From the IMG/VR virus record IMGVR_UViG_3300022934_000044, positions 1 to 43,890 of that record: 43,890 nucleotides of DNA. The stretch is one strand, 5' to 3'. The stretch comes from a virus. The translations under genes were made by a program, and so were the position numbers. Under the pieces are notes generated by a model. That model ran no database searches, was not told the origin of the DNA, and saw only the letters and a list, made by a program, of their open reading frames with translations. Below, in pieces: positions 32,162 to 39,576 of this stretch (positions are counted from its first letter, which is position 1; every line of letters starts with the position of its first letter).

Positions 32162-32695
32162 CTATTGGGCAGGTTTCCACTTTGCTTCAAAATTAATAAC
32201 CAAACAACGCCTCTTGTGTTTATAAGGATAAGTTCCGTGATTAACATTACCATTCATGATAATTGTTTTGCCAGGTGCTGGTGGAAATTCGTGGAATTCT
32301 ATTTGTGTATTCGGGTGTGCCATCATGGTATATAGACACCCATCTTGTTTGAACATTTCATCCTGTTCTTTATGATCAAAGTACATAACTGTACTAATTA
32401 GATTTTCTTTGCCTGTATGATTATGAATGCCTTGGTAGCCATAAGGTTTGTATTCAATATACCAAGATTGATCTGGTTTAATTGATTCTATTGGAATATT
32501 TAGGTTTTGTACTTTGTCTAACACCCAGGAAATATATTCAGATGATATCGAATTAAGATCAATGTCGTGCTGTATTCTATCTGGGTATGTTACAGTTTCT
32601 TTAAAACTATCAATCATAATCCTATGCATAATTTCATAGTTATGATATTCAGTTTCAATTAAAAACTGTCCTTCAGCAAAGTAGTTATTATCCAT
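32162..32695 (-). CDS. 2OG-Fe(II) oxygenase-like, paralogue A
   Basis: A 177-residue protein with WYIEYKPYGYQGIHNHTGKE, STVMYFDHKE, APGKTIIMNGNVNHGTYPY and RRCLVINFEAKW. The two His-containing segments and final Arg fit a 2OG-Fe(II) dioxygenase, though the usual H-x-D is H-x-H here (HNH), so the iron site differs from the norm. It is clearly paralogous to the next gene (32688-33509), which has the same order YGYQ-IHxH, LYTMMxHP, PGxTIxMxG, HGxYP. It overlaps that gene by 8 nt. Confidence 0.75.
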   Translation of the reverse strand: MDNNYFAEGQFLIETEYHNYEIMHRIMIDSFKETVTYPDRIQHDIDLNSISSEYISWVLDKVQNLNIPIESIKPDQSWYIEYKPYGYQGIHNHTGKENLISTVMYFDHKEQDEMFKQDGCLYTMMAHPNTQIEFHEFPPAPGKTIIMNGNVNHGTYPYKHKRRCLVINFEAKWKPAQ

Positions 32696-33509
32696 TCGGA
32701 GTGTCCGGATTTAGTTGAGTTTGCATTCCTGGAATTGCTTCGTCTGGTTTGTAGTATTCAAAATCAAAATCAACAACAAAACTTCTTCTAGGTGCTTTAC
32801 ATGGATATACTCCATGCCATACTCTGCCATCCATTAAGATAGTACGTCCTGGATACGGACCAAATTGATTGTATAACATAGTACCATCTGGATGTGGCAT
32901 TAGTGTATAAAGCATTCCGTTCTGAGGAGTCATGCCGTTCTGTGTGCCTGACACTTCTTGTTGGTCATCCATAAACATAACCATACTAATACATAACGGT
33001 CCATGATGATGTATTGCTTGATATCCGTAATCATAATAATCAACACACCAAGTCTTACTTACTTTAATACTTTTAATAGGTAGCATATATTTACGGATAT
33101 TTTTCATAACCCATTCACCTAGTTTATTCCAATTAATATCGTCAAACTTTTCTTTATCAATTGGCGGAAAGTTAGATGCTACTGAAGGTTCAAATTTTGT
33201 TTCTTTAAGTGTTTCACTGCTAGGAAAGCCTGCAACCTCTGGACTGTCAGGATTTAGTTTGTCTGAGCGTACTACTGAACCGCCAAACTGTGGAAGTATA
33301 GCAGGTGTAATATCGTATTGGTAACCATTAAACGTTGTTTTGATTTCACTTTCATCTTCGCCTCTAAACTTTTCATTTTCAAACAACGGCAAAAACTCTT
33401 CGTAGAAAGGACACTTTGCATCAATAATCCACTGATTATTTGCACTATGGAAATTAGGATCAATACTAAAATCTCTTTGTATATTCTGTCCAACTTTTTT
33501 AAATGTCAT
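32688..33509 (-). CDS. 2OG-Fe(II) oxygenase-like, paralogue B
   Basis: A 273-residue protein. Residues from about 150 (DYYDYGYQAIHHHGPLCISM) onward match paralogue A, with MLYTLMPHPDGTM, YPGRTILMDGRVWHGVYPC and RRSFVVDFDF. It also has H-x-H in place of H-x-D (HHH). An N-terminal 145-residue extension rich in Pro, Asp and Ser is absent from paralogue A. It has AAGGAG 8 nt before the ATG. Substrate unknown. Confidence 0.75.
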   Translation of the reverse strand: MTFKKVGQNIQRDFSIDPNFHSANNQWIIDAKCPFYEEFLPLFENEKFRGEDESEIKTTFNGYQYDITPAILPQFGGSVVRSDKLNPDSPEVAGFPSSETLKETKFEPSVASNFPPIDKEKFDDINWNKLGEWVMKNIRKYMLPIKSIKVSKTWCVDYYDYGYQAIHHHGPLCISMVMFMDDQQEVSGTQNGMTPQNGMLYTLMPHPDGTMLYNQFGPYPGRTILMDGRVWHGVYPCKAPRRSFVVDFDFEYYKPDEAIPGMQTQLNPDTPNG

Positions 33510-33521
33510 TAACTTAACTCC

Positions 33522-34115
33522 TTAAATGCGGAAATAACTTCTGTTCCGTCCTTCTAGATTAATAGTAAACACAATTCTATCTTCATCTGTTTCATTCTTT
33601 TGGGTTTGGTGTGTAAGCCATCCAGGGAAGATTAAAACGTCATTTGTTTTTACACTAACTTCTCGCCAGTAGTCGTGTATAGTGCTTTTAGGAATACGAC
33701 TGTATGCTACCCACTTATCTCTTAATAGTTGTTCAAACTCAATATTACCACCATTAGGAGGATTAACAACGTATGTGCTTACTACCAAACTTGACGATCC
33801 ATGATCGTGTGGCATAGTCCATGCACCTTGTTTATGTAGGTTAGTCCAACTACCTGTAATAACAATGTCTGAAAAATCAACGTCCCATTCACGTAGAGCA
33901 ATTTCTAACTTTGGATATAACCATCTAATAAAGTCTTGGTTACATTCCCATTCGTGTGGAGGGTTTAGATGTCCTGCTGATGAACGTCCGCCATCTGCTT
34001 CAGTCTGATGTAGTTCTGCTTCTTTATCAATATAGGATTTGAACTGTTCGATATCGAATCCTGGTTCATAATGATATTTGTATACCAAATTTGGTACTAT
34101 TGAAACTTCTGACAT
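33522..34115 (-). CDS. 2OG-Fe(II) oxygenase, TIGR02466-like
   Basis: A 197-residue protein with SWTNLHKQGAWTMPHDHGSS (His-x-Asp-type site HDH within MPHDHG), VVSTYVVNPP, GGNIEFEQL, NDVLIFPGWLTHQTQKN and DRIVFTINLEG. The late FPGWLxHxxxxN and R-x-x-x-T-x-N pattern is the same as in the oxygenase at 16074-16694. It has AAGGAG and its own early promoter (34135-34163), and leads an operon of three oxygenases and the PD-(D/E)XK nuclease. Confidence 0.83.
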   Translation of the reverse strand: MSEVSIVPNLVYKYHYEPGFDIEQFKSYIDKEAELHQTEADGGRSSAGHLNPPHEWECNQDFIRWLYPKLEIALREWDVDFSDIVITGSWTNLHKQGAWTMPHDHGSSSLVVSTYVVNPPNGGNIEFEQLLRDKWVAYSRIPKSTIHDYWREVSVKTNDVLIFPGWLTHQTQKNETDEDRIVFTINLEGRNRSYFRI

Positions 34116-34134
34116 TCTTTACTCCTTGTGCTAT

Positions 34135-34163
34135 AGTATATAACAAAAGTTACAAGTTGTCAA
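34135..34163 (-). promoter_or_regulatory. Sigma-70-type early promoter of the oxygenase operon
   Basis: TTGACA, 17 nt, TATACT. Confidence 0.85.
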
Positions 34164-34168
34164 GTAAA

Positions 34169-34516
34169 TTATGAGAGTGCGTTATCTGTTGCTCTTTGAG
34201 CCATTTGGTCAACTTCGCCGTCTGCAGGCTCTTCACCACCTGTCATTGGTTCTTCGGAGTCTGTTTTAGTTGCAAGTGTTAATCCCTTATCGTCAAAGTT
34301 TTTGATAAGTGGTTGAATATCTGGATTAGCATCATAAATCATTTTGAAACCATCAAAGTCAAACTGTGGTGCTTTCATATTACGCATGATTTGGTTTAGT
34401 GCGTCCCAAGATAGATAGGCAGGCTGATCTTGATTGTCAGCACTACCTATCATGTTTCTTAAAACTTTAATGAGAATGTTTTTGGAAGGTTCTTCTTCCT
34501 CAGATAACGTTAGGCC
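34169..34516 (-). CDS. C-terminal extension reached by -1 frameshift
   Basis: This frame continues directly from the gene at 34510-35409 if the ribosome slips back one base at the run of nine A's and G (34516-34525). It adds 115 residues, GLTLSEEEEPSKNILIKVLR and on, ending RATDNALS. The whole stretch up to its first ATG (34453) is open and protein-like, which argues that it is read through from upstream and not started at that ATG. The joint product would be 413 residues. A sequencing or assembly error in the A-run would look the same. Confidence 0.65.
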   Translation of the reverse strand, partial: GLTLSEEEEPSKNILIKVLRNMIGSADNQDQPAYLSWDALNQIMRNMKAPQFDFDGFKMIYDANPDIQPLIKNFDDKGLTLATKTDSEEPMTGGEEPADGEVDQMAQRATDNALS

Positions 34517-35409
34517 TTTTTTTTTGAATCAGTTAATAACTGACCTAATCTTCTGCTTCTTAGTACGCTTTCTCGTTTGGCCCTGTCTGCCGTTTCTTCT
34601 CCGCCTGTTGCTGGTTCACTTGCGGCAAATTCGTCTGCTACTGGTTCTTCAGCACCGGCTTCTTGATCAACTGTAGGTTCCATTGCTGGTTCCTCTGCTG
34701 GAGCCTCACCTTCTGCTCCTGGCATAGTTTCTGGTCCGCCTTCGCCTGTTACAATGGCTACGCCACTTGTTAGTGCATCACGAGTTGTTTCGAATGTTGT
34801 GTAAAGAGATTCAAGTGCTGGTTTTACAGTATTAACAAATTGCTCACTTACTTCTGAACCTAGTTCGTCTCTAATCTTGTCGCCTAGTTCTAGCATTGAT
34901 TCTGTTTGCATTTCTGCTGTATCTTCCATCCAGCCTGTAATTCTGTCAACCATGTCCTTAGCGGCCATGACCAAAGTTGCTTCTTCTTCAGCACCTTCTT
35001 TTACTACAGACTCATCTTTCTTGCCAAAGTATTTCTTTTGCTTGTCTGACATACCTGAGTCTTTGCCTGATTCTTTATCTTTGATAGCCTTCTTCATAGG
35101 CTCTTTTTTGTCACCATCTTTGTCCATATCAAGGAAGTCTGGTTTTGCTTCATTAGTTTCACGTTCAGAAATTTCAGCGTTAATAACATCAAGGAACATT
35201 TTTGCTTTCTGATAAGTGTCGCTAGTGTTTACAGATTCAAACTTTTCACTCATTTCAACTTGACTAAGTTGTGTACGTAATCTATTACGTGCATCTTCGA
35301 GTTGTTCATTAGTAAACTTCTCTATTGCAATACGTTGTCCAAAGGTCTTAGCAAGGCTCTCATTTAGCGCCTTTGCTGTTAATGGTTTTCTAAGTTCTTT
35401 TAATTTCAT
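34510..35409 (-). CDS. Late protein with slippery C-terminus, probably scaffold or virion-associated
   Basis: A 299-residue protein. The N-terminus MKLKELRKPLTAKALNESLA, the helical LEDARNRLRTQLSQVEM and the basic block KKEPMKKAIKDKESGKDSGM are patterns of a late protein in marine T4-like phages. The C-terminal third is very rich in Glu, Ala, Pro and Gly and likely disordered. The 0-frame ends LTDSKKKA at a TAA just after the slippery run. A late promoter (ATAAATAAC, 35435-35441) and AAGGAA lie upstream. Confidence 0.72.
   Translation of the reverse strand: MKLKELRKPLTAKALNESLAKTFGQRIAIEKFTNEQLEDARNRLRTQLSQVEMSEKFESVNTSDTYQKAKMFLDVINAEISERETNEAKPDFLDMDKDGDKKEPMKKAIKDKESGKDSGMSDKQKKYFGKKDESVVKEGAEEEATLVMAAKDMVDRITGWMEDTAEMQTESMLELGDKIRDELGSEVSEQFVNTVKPALESLYTTFETTRDALTSGVAIVTGEGGPETMPGAEGEAPAEEPAMEPTVDQEAGAEEPVADEFAASEPATGGEETADRAKRESVLRSRRLGQLLTDSKKKA
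34516..34525 (-). promoter_or_regulatory. Candidate -1 ribosomal frameshift site
   Basis: Nine A's then G on the minus strand read TCA AAA AAA AAG in the 0 frame, containing the A-AAA-AAG heptamer used in E. coli dnaX. A weak 5-bp hairpin (GGAAG/CTTCC) lies about 20 nt downstream. Confidence 0.6.
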
Positions 35410-35428
35410 AGTTTTTGTTCCTTACGCT

Positions 35429-35443
35429 TAATGTTATTTATCA
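35429..35443 (-). promoter_or_regulatory. T4-type late promoter
   Basis: GATAAATAACATT (ATAAATA at 35435-35441), about 26 nt before the ATG at 35409. Confidence 0.6.
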
Positions 35444-35869
35444 TTATTCATCAAATATATAGTGATCAATCTGGTCCATAGTATCGAACGTTTTGTCCTT
35501 AGCAATCTCAAATCGTGTAATAATTGCTTCTTTACGCCATTCATCTTCTGTTTTTTCGATAACATTCTTATGAAACAGGCTATCCATATAGTGTTTACAT
35601 AGCAAATTATCCAAACTTAATATGTGATCGCAGTCGTGATCACGGTTCTTTTCACGTGCTTTTGCGTATGCTATAGCACCCCTTTTACTAAAGGTTTCTG
35701 CTACCCTTTGATGTGTTTTAACATCAAATACTAAAAAGCCATCTCTCGACTTGCGTATAACAGTATTACGTATTCTAATGCTTTTACCTTTTGCATAAGG
35801 CAAATGTACTTCTTGCAATCCTTTTTCCATGATTGCATTAAGTTCTTTAATTATTTCGTGGTTTTTCAT
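35444..35869 (-). CDS. Conserved late phage protein
   Basis: A 141-residue protein, MKNHEIIKELNAIMEKGLQE, then VFDVKTHQRVAETFSKRGAI and AREKNRDHDCDHIL. It is mixed alpha/beta with a charged end and is conserved in marine T4-like phages, without a known role. It overlaps the upstream 71-residue gene by 23 nt. Its neighbours are virion-type genes, so an assembly role is likely. Confidence 0.65.
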   Translation of the reverse strand: MKNHEIIKELNAIMEKGLQEVHLPYAKGKSIRIRNTVIRKSRDGFLVFDVKTHQRVAETFSKRGAIAYAKAREKNRDHDCDHILSLDNLLCKHYMDSLFHKNVIEKTEDEWRKEAIITRFEIAKDKTFDTMDQIDHYIFDE

Positions 35870-36062
35870 TTGCGATCACCATAGTCATACCGTTATTGCG
35901 TATTTTAGTTACCAAAGCCTTGCGGATAAGGTTTTCAATAATGAACTGTTCATTCTCTGGAAATGCTATTAAAGGAGTAACGTTTTGTAGTCTTTCTAAT
36001 ATTCGAAATTCATCGTTACTCATTTGCATAGTAAAACCTTTAAAGATTTCTTTAATCTTCAT
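35847..36062 (-). CDS. Small conserved late protein
   Basis: A 71-residue protein whose central part (SNDEFRILERLQNVTPLIAF, ENLIRKALVTKIRNNGMTMV) has the helix-helix-wing order of a small winged-helix domain. DNA binding is possible. TAATG overlap with the upstream gene. No function is recognised. Confidence 0.6.
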   Translation of the reverse strand: MKIKEIFKGFTMQMSNDEFRILERLQNVTPLIAFPENEQFIIENLIRKALVTKIRNNGMTMVIANEKPRNN

Positions 36063-36517
36063 TATACTACCTTCTTTGCCGCTGGTGTACCAACTGCCTG
36101 ATCTGCTTTTTGTTTTACTACACTATCTAAATCTTTTTTAGTGTATACAAATGCATTAGGCTCGCCTGGTCCTGGTTTTGGATTCTTCAATATAACTTGA
36201 TCGCCCTTGACATCATCAATGTCGAATTCTTCTTCGCCTGCCCCTCCTTGTTTAGGCAAAGATAATTTATTTCCTTTTTTGAGAACACTTTGAGCAATAT
36301 TATTTTGTGATTTTTGTATTGCTTTAACTGCTTGTTTTCCTAAGCCTTGTGCAACATTGGCCGCTTTGCCCATTGCTTTAGTACCTAACTTAGCACCTGC
36401 TTTAGCCGCCGCACTTCCCATTGAAGCACCAACACGACCAACAGCCGCCGCAATAGCAGGAACCACTTCTACTACTACTTCTTCTTCTACTGGCTTAGTA
36501 AAGTCTTTTGCTCTCAT
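36062..36517 (-). CDS. Ala-rich late protein, probably virion-associated
   Basis: A 151-residue protein with an alanine/glycine/lysine-rich middle (residues 25-85, GASMGSAAAKAGAKLGTKAM and on) and a compact beta end (DVKGDQVILKNPKPGPGEPN, then FVYTKKDLDSV). The composition suggests an amphipathic membrane- or DNA-contacting helix. It overlaps both neighbours (TAATGA). The role is unknown. Confidence 0.6.
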   Translation of the reverse strand: MRAKDFTKPVEEEVVVEVVPAIAAAVGRVGASMGSAAAKAGAKLGTKAMGKAANVAQGLGKQAVKAIQKSQNNIAQSVLKKGNKLSLPKQGGAGEEEFDIDDVKGDQVILKNPKPGPGEPNAFVYTKKDLDSVVKQKADQAVGTPAAKKVV

Positions 36518-36855
36518 TATTTTTTAGTCCTTTTTCCAGATCTAAAGTTTTTCTTTAAGTGAGACTTTTTATAACGTCTCTGTGTTAATGGCTTATTCGC
36601 TTTAGTCAAACGTTTTGTTAAACCGCCTGCTCTCTTAGTACGAGCAGTTTTAACTTTCATTACACTACTGCGTCTTGCTTTTGCTCTCTTAATATTTAAC
36701 GAACTTCCAACTTTTTTAGTTGCTGAACAAGTGCTAGGTTTTGCAACAATACGTCCTTTACGTGTACCAGAGGTGCAACGATACTTACGAGTAAGTTTAC
36801 CTTTGTCTCTCCCCCAAATTTGAACAACACCTTCTGTAAGTTCAGCAAATCTCAT
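36517..36855 (-). CDS. Highly basic late protein, paralogue 1
   Basis: A 112-residue, very Lys/Arg-rich protein. The core TRKYRCTSGTRKGRIVAKPS followed by TC is shared with the gene at 37038-37325 (VRKFRCTTGRRKGRIV), so the two are paralogues flanking a zinc-ribbon gene. The N-terminus (MRFAELTEGVVQIW) matches the short targeting-like start of other late proteins here. DNA binding or packaging inside the head is likely. Confidence 0.72.
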   Translation of the reverse strand: MRFAELTEGVVQIWGRDKGKLTRKYRCTSGTRKGRIVAKPSTCSATKKVGSSLNIKRAKARRSSVMKVKTARTKRAGGLTKRLTKANKPLTQRRYKKSHLKKNFRSGKRTKK

Positions 36856-36856
36856 T

Positions 36857-37036
36857 TTACATCTTCACACAATTATCAACGGTCTTGCCGTTTTTCTTTT
36901 TGGTGCCCATTCTTTTGTAGCCTTTCCAGCATACTTTGCCGTCAACACCTTTTTGCTTTTCTTCTGAAACAAAACGCCAATTTGGATTTCCGCATTCGGA
37001 ACAAACATAGTTGCTATCTACTTCATAAATTTTCAT
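36857..37036 (-). CDS. Small zinc-ribbon-like protein (59 aa)
   Basis: A 59-residue frame from ATG 37036 to TAA 36857. It has CSECGNPNW, a C-x2-C half, then VCWKGYKRMGTKKKNGKTVD followed by NC, a motif common at the ends of proteins in marine T4-like phages. The four cysteines (12, 15, 36, 56) could bind zinc. It fits exactly between two basic paralogues (1 nt from each), so it belongs to the same operon. Confidence 0.72.
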   Translation of the reverse strand: MKIYEVDSNYVCSECGNPNWRFVSEEKQKGVDGKVCWKGYKRMGTKKKNGKTVDNCVKM

Positions 37037-37037
37037 A

Positions 37038-37325
37038 CTATCTTCCTCTTGATGCTTTATTTAATGCTTGTACTCTGCGTGAAGCAGGGTTAATACGTTT
37101 TGTTCTACGTGCTTTACGCATCATCTTACCGCCTATTCTTGCACGAGTCTTTTTCATAGTAATACGTGCTTTCATATTAGGTGCGGCAAAACACTGAGCC
37201 ATGCTTTTAACAATACGACCTTTGCGTCTTCCAGTTGTACAACGAAACTTGCGTACAACCTTCTTGCCAGATCTTGCCCAAATCTGCTTTTCTGATAATG
37301 ATTCTGTGATTTCTCGTACTAGCAT
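37038..37325 (-). CDS. Highly basic late protein, paralogue 2
   Basis: A 95-residue protein: MLVREITESLSEKQIWARSG, then VVRKFRCTTGRRKGRIVKSM and a tail in which nearly every third residue is Arg or Lys. It shares its core with the protein at 36517-36855. A late promoter (ATAAATACTG) places the expected message start on the A of the ATG, so the message should be leaderless. A DNA-condensing virion protein is the best guess. Confidence 0.72.
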   Translation of the reverse strand: MLVREITESLSEKQIWARSGKKVVRKFRCTTGRRKGRIVKSMAQCFAAPNMKARITMKKTRARIGGKMMRKARRTKRINPASRRVQALNKASRGR

Positions 37326-37339
37326 AACAGTATTTATGC
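37325..37339 (-). promoter_or_regulatory. T4-type late promoter (leaderless gene)
   Basis: GCATAAATACTGTTATG (ATAAATA at 37331-37337); +1 is expected at 37325, the first base of the start codon. Confidence 0.75.
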
Positions 37340-37349
37340 CAGTTAAACG

Positions 37350-37586
37350 TTAGTTTGCGTTCATTAGGATGACAACAATAGTGGAAAGTAGTCCTGCTAC
37401 GATAGTGCCAGTTGCACCAATTAGTACTTTAATCATGGACTTGTTGCCGTGTGTAATATCTTCGTGGAGATGCTCGACCTTTTCTTCGATCTTCGCTAAA
37501 CGTCCTTCTAGGACTTCATATCTTTGAGCACATAAATCAACGTGTGCTTCTAAGTTTTCTTTTTCTAAGTCAGTGGCTCTTGCCAT
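37350..37586 (-). CDS. Holin-like protein (coiled coil plus one membrane helix)
   Basis: A 78-residue protein: a charged coiled coil (DLEKENLEAHVDLCAQRYEV, LAKIEEKVEHLHEDIT) followed by a single C-terminal membrane helix (KVLIGATGTIVAGLLSTIVV). This is the layout of XhlA/hemolysin-type phage lysis proteins and of similar proteins in cyanophages. It may act in lysis timing. No endolysin is visible in this window. Confidence 0.65.
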   Translation of the reverse strand: MARATDLEKENLEAHVDLCAQRYEVLEGRLAKIEEKVEHLHEDITHGNKSMIKVLIGATGTIVAGLLSTIVVILMNAN

Positions 37587-37677
37587 CTTTATCTCTCCGT
37601 TCCTTAGTTTATCGTGGAAGGGGCCTAATAATTGTAACCTATGTTAAGATGTAATGTTTGCCTTATACTATTATTTA

Positions 37678-38094
37678 TTATACATCCAGGCTAATATTAT
37701 CTGCTAACATAAAAACTATGTTAGTTGCTTCACTATCTTTAGTTCTGAATGCACTATTATTTATCGTGATTGTCTCTGTTAACCCAGCAATTACAGGTAT
37801 TAAATTGAAATCCTCTTTTAGAGCATCAACACTTGTAGCACCTTCTTGTTCAACAGTAAACTCAAAAGTCCAAATACGTTGCTTACCTGTAAAGTTTGTA
37901 CCAAACCCTAGTCCGTCTATATCTGCGTCTACTGAAACAGGATCATTTTGAAAGTATGGGTTTGCTCTCATACCTAACACTTGTAGAAATGTATTCCAAT
38001 TTGCCTGTTGATTAATTGCTTGTCTATCCTCAGACTTAAATTTGGTTAGGCCAGTTTTGGTAATGTCAATTAATGTAATAACTTTGAAGTTCAT
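37678..38094 (-). CDS. Conserved late protein
   Basis: A 138-residue protein, MNFKVITLIDITKTGLTKFK and on, with strands WTFEFTVEQE and ETITINNSAF. I chose ATG 38094; the ATG at 38112 sits in the T-run of the terminator upstream. The protein resembles one common in marine T4-like phages and found near virion genes, without a known function. Confidence 0.65.
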   Translation of the reverse strand: MNFKVITLIDITKTGLTKFKSEDRQAINQQANWNTFLQVLGMRANPYFQNDPVSVDADIDGLGFGTNFTGKQRIWTFEFTVEQEGATSVDALKEDFNLIPVIAGLTETITINNSAFRTKDSEATNIVFMLADNISLDV

Positions 38095-38112
38095 ACACTT
38101 ACTTATAGTCAT

Positions 38113-38146
38113 AAAAAAAGGGCCCGAATAAATCCGAGCCCTTTTC
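38113..38146 (-). terminator. Rho-independent terminator (possibly bidirectional)
   Basis: AAGGGCTCG and CGGGCCCTT pair (one T·G) across an 8-nt loop, followed by TTTTTTT on the minus strand and a T-run-like TTTTC on the plus side. It separates the virion protein at 38170 from the next gene. Confidence 0.85.
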
Positions 38147-38169
38147 GATAGTTTCTTCTAAACTATTAA

Positions 38170-38511
38170 TTAAGCAACAGTTACTGAAGAAGCCGCTGTT
38201 ACAGTAGCCGCTGAAAGGTCAAAGTTATTTGGACCAACTGCGTCACCTAATGCACGGATTCTAGCCTGTAAAGAAGCCGCGTCATCTTTGTGACCGTCTA
38301 CGATTACAGAAACTGTTTGTGCTGAACCTGCTGAGTAGTACATTAAAGGTGCTACTTCGCGGATGATTGCTTCCATTGCTTCGTTAGCGCCATCGTCTTC
38401 AGTTGTTAATGCCGCTTGTGCGTCGATTACGAACGCCGCAATTTGTGCTGTTGAATACACAGTACCCTGTGCATATTGGCCGAAGCCATTTACTCTTGTT
38501 ACGCCTGCCAT
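38170..38511 (-). CDS. Virion structural protein, conserved in marine T4-like phages
   Basis: A 113-residue protein, MAGVTRVNGFGQYAQGTVYS, then NEAMEAIIREVAPLMYYSAG and VIVDGHKDDAASLQARIRAL, ending in a Val/Ser/Thr-rich strand. I recognise this pattern as a small abundant protein of marine T4-like virions. It stands alone between a 120-nt leader and a strong terminator, with AGGAG before the ATG, as expected for a highly made protein. Confidence 0.72.
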   Translation of the reverse strand: MAGVTRVNGFGQYAQGTVYSTAQIAAFVIDAQAALTTEDDGANEAMEAIIREVAPLMYYSAGSAQTVSVIVDGHKDDAASLQARIRALGDAVGPNNFDLSAATVTAASSVTVA

Positions 38512-38530
38512 TTTATTTCTCCTATAAATG

Positions 38531-38557
38531 TGAGTAAAAATAAACGTTATTCTTACT
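38531..38557 (-). promoter_or_regulatory. 5'-leader hairpin of the virion protein gene
   Basis: GAGTAAGAATAA and TTATTTTTACTC pair at 11 of 12 positions around a 3-nt loop, about 20 nt before the ATG at 38511. It may stabilise this message. Confidence 0.55.
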
Positions 38558-38634
38558 CGGCTCTAATGGCCACGCATCGTTCTCTTGATGCTTTGTGGTT
38601 ACTATTATTTAGTCTTTTTTGGAAAAATATAGGA

Positions 38635-39576
38635 TTAACGGCTCTTTTTGGCTCGATTATGTAATGCTCTTAGCATTTGAACAAATCCCGGTCCTGCTTT
38701 AACAATATCATCTACCATTTTAACTACAGGTGCGTATGCTTGAACGTAAGGTGCTGGTACAGCCTTGCCGTCTTTTGCTTGGTCTAAAAACTTCTTAGTT
38801 CCTACTAGACCTTTTGCACCAACTAGGTATCTATAATATTGTAACTCAGGACCGGTTGGAGTAGCCAAGTCAGGTAAACTTACAGTTGGCTCGTTGTCTT
38901 TAATTCTTGCATTTTCTAAATCTTTAGTACGAGCAAGTTCTTCAATGTAAACAATAATATCACTGCTTCTTAGTTTTGCTCTAACAGCAAGTAACAATCG
39001 TGTAACTGTATTTTGTTTTTCTTGTGTGCTAAGGGAGTTGTAGTTAAACAAATTACGTCTAATTGCTTTGTAGTCAGTGTTAGTAATGTTTAGTCCGCCT
39101 TCTAAACGGATAAGTGTTTCAGTAGGTCTTATTGCTGTGTTGTTACCTACTGCACTCAAATATCTATTTAAACCCATTGTAGGCAAGTTAGTTCTCATAC
39201 GTACTGCTTTTGCACTTTCAGGGTCTTTAAGTTTTGCTAAGGCTTTGTCGTCACCTATAACAAAATAGATAAAGTTATATAGATCTGTACCAACCATTCT
39301 AAACTGTTGGTATGGACCATATGATGTTGTTTTCTTTGCGTAGCCTGCCGCATAACCTCTAGTGCTAGGAAATAGTCTTAGAAGTTCTAAACTTAATACA
39401 ATTAAGTATAGTCGTTCACAACAATCTGTATAAGACAACTTGGCCTGATCAGATGAGTTGCGAGTCATTCTCGCTTCTGCTAGGTCATTAAGGAATGAAA
39501 ACTTTTCTTCCGTAACTGGAAGTTCGTGTCCACCTTCCATGGTTGCCCACTCCATTGCTGTAAACTTTTCTGCCAT
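38635..39576 (-). CDS. Conserved late phage protein
   Basis: A 313-residue, largely helical protein: KLSYTDCCERLYLIVLSLEL, YGPYQQFRMVGTDLYNFIYF, then a C-terminus rich in Pro and Ala. It is not a membrane protein. I do not recognise the family. It overlaps the ligase-like gene upstream (TAATG), and belongs to a coupled group of four genes (38635-42075) expressed late. Confidence 0.6.
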   Translation of the reverse strand: MAEKFTAMEWATMEGGHELPVTEEKFSFLNDLAEARMTRNSSDQAKLSYTDCCERLYLIVLSLELLRLFPSTRGYAAGYAKKTTSYGPYQQFRMVGTDLYNFIYFVIGDDKALAKLKDPESAKAVRMRTNLPTMGLNRYLSAVGNNTAIRPTETLIRLEGGLNITNTDYKAIRRNLFNYNSLSTQEKQNTVTRLLLAVRAKLRSSDIIVYIEELARTKDLENARIKDNEPTVSLPDLATPTGPELQYYRYLVGAKGLVGTKKFLDQAKDGKAVPAPYVQAYAPVVKMVDDIVKAGPGFVQMLRALHNRAKKSR

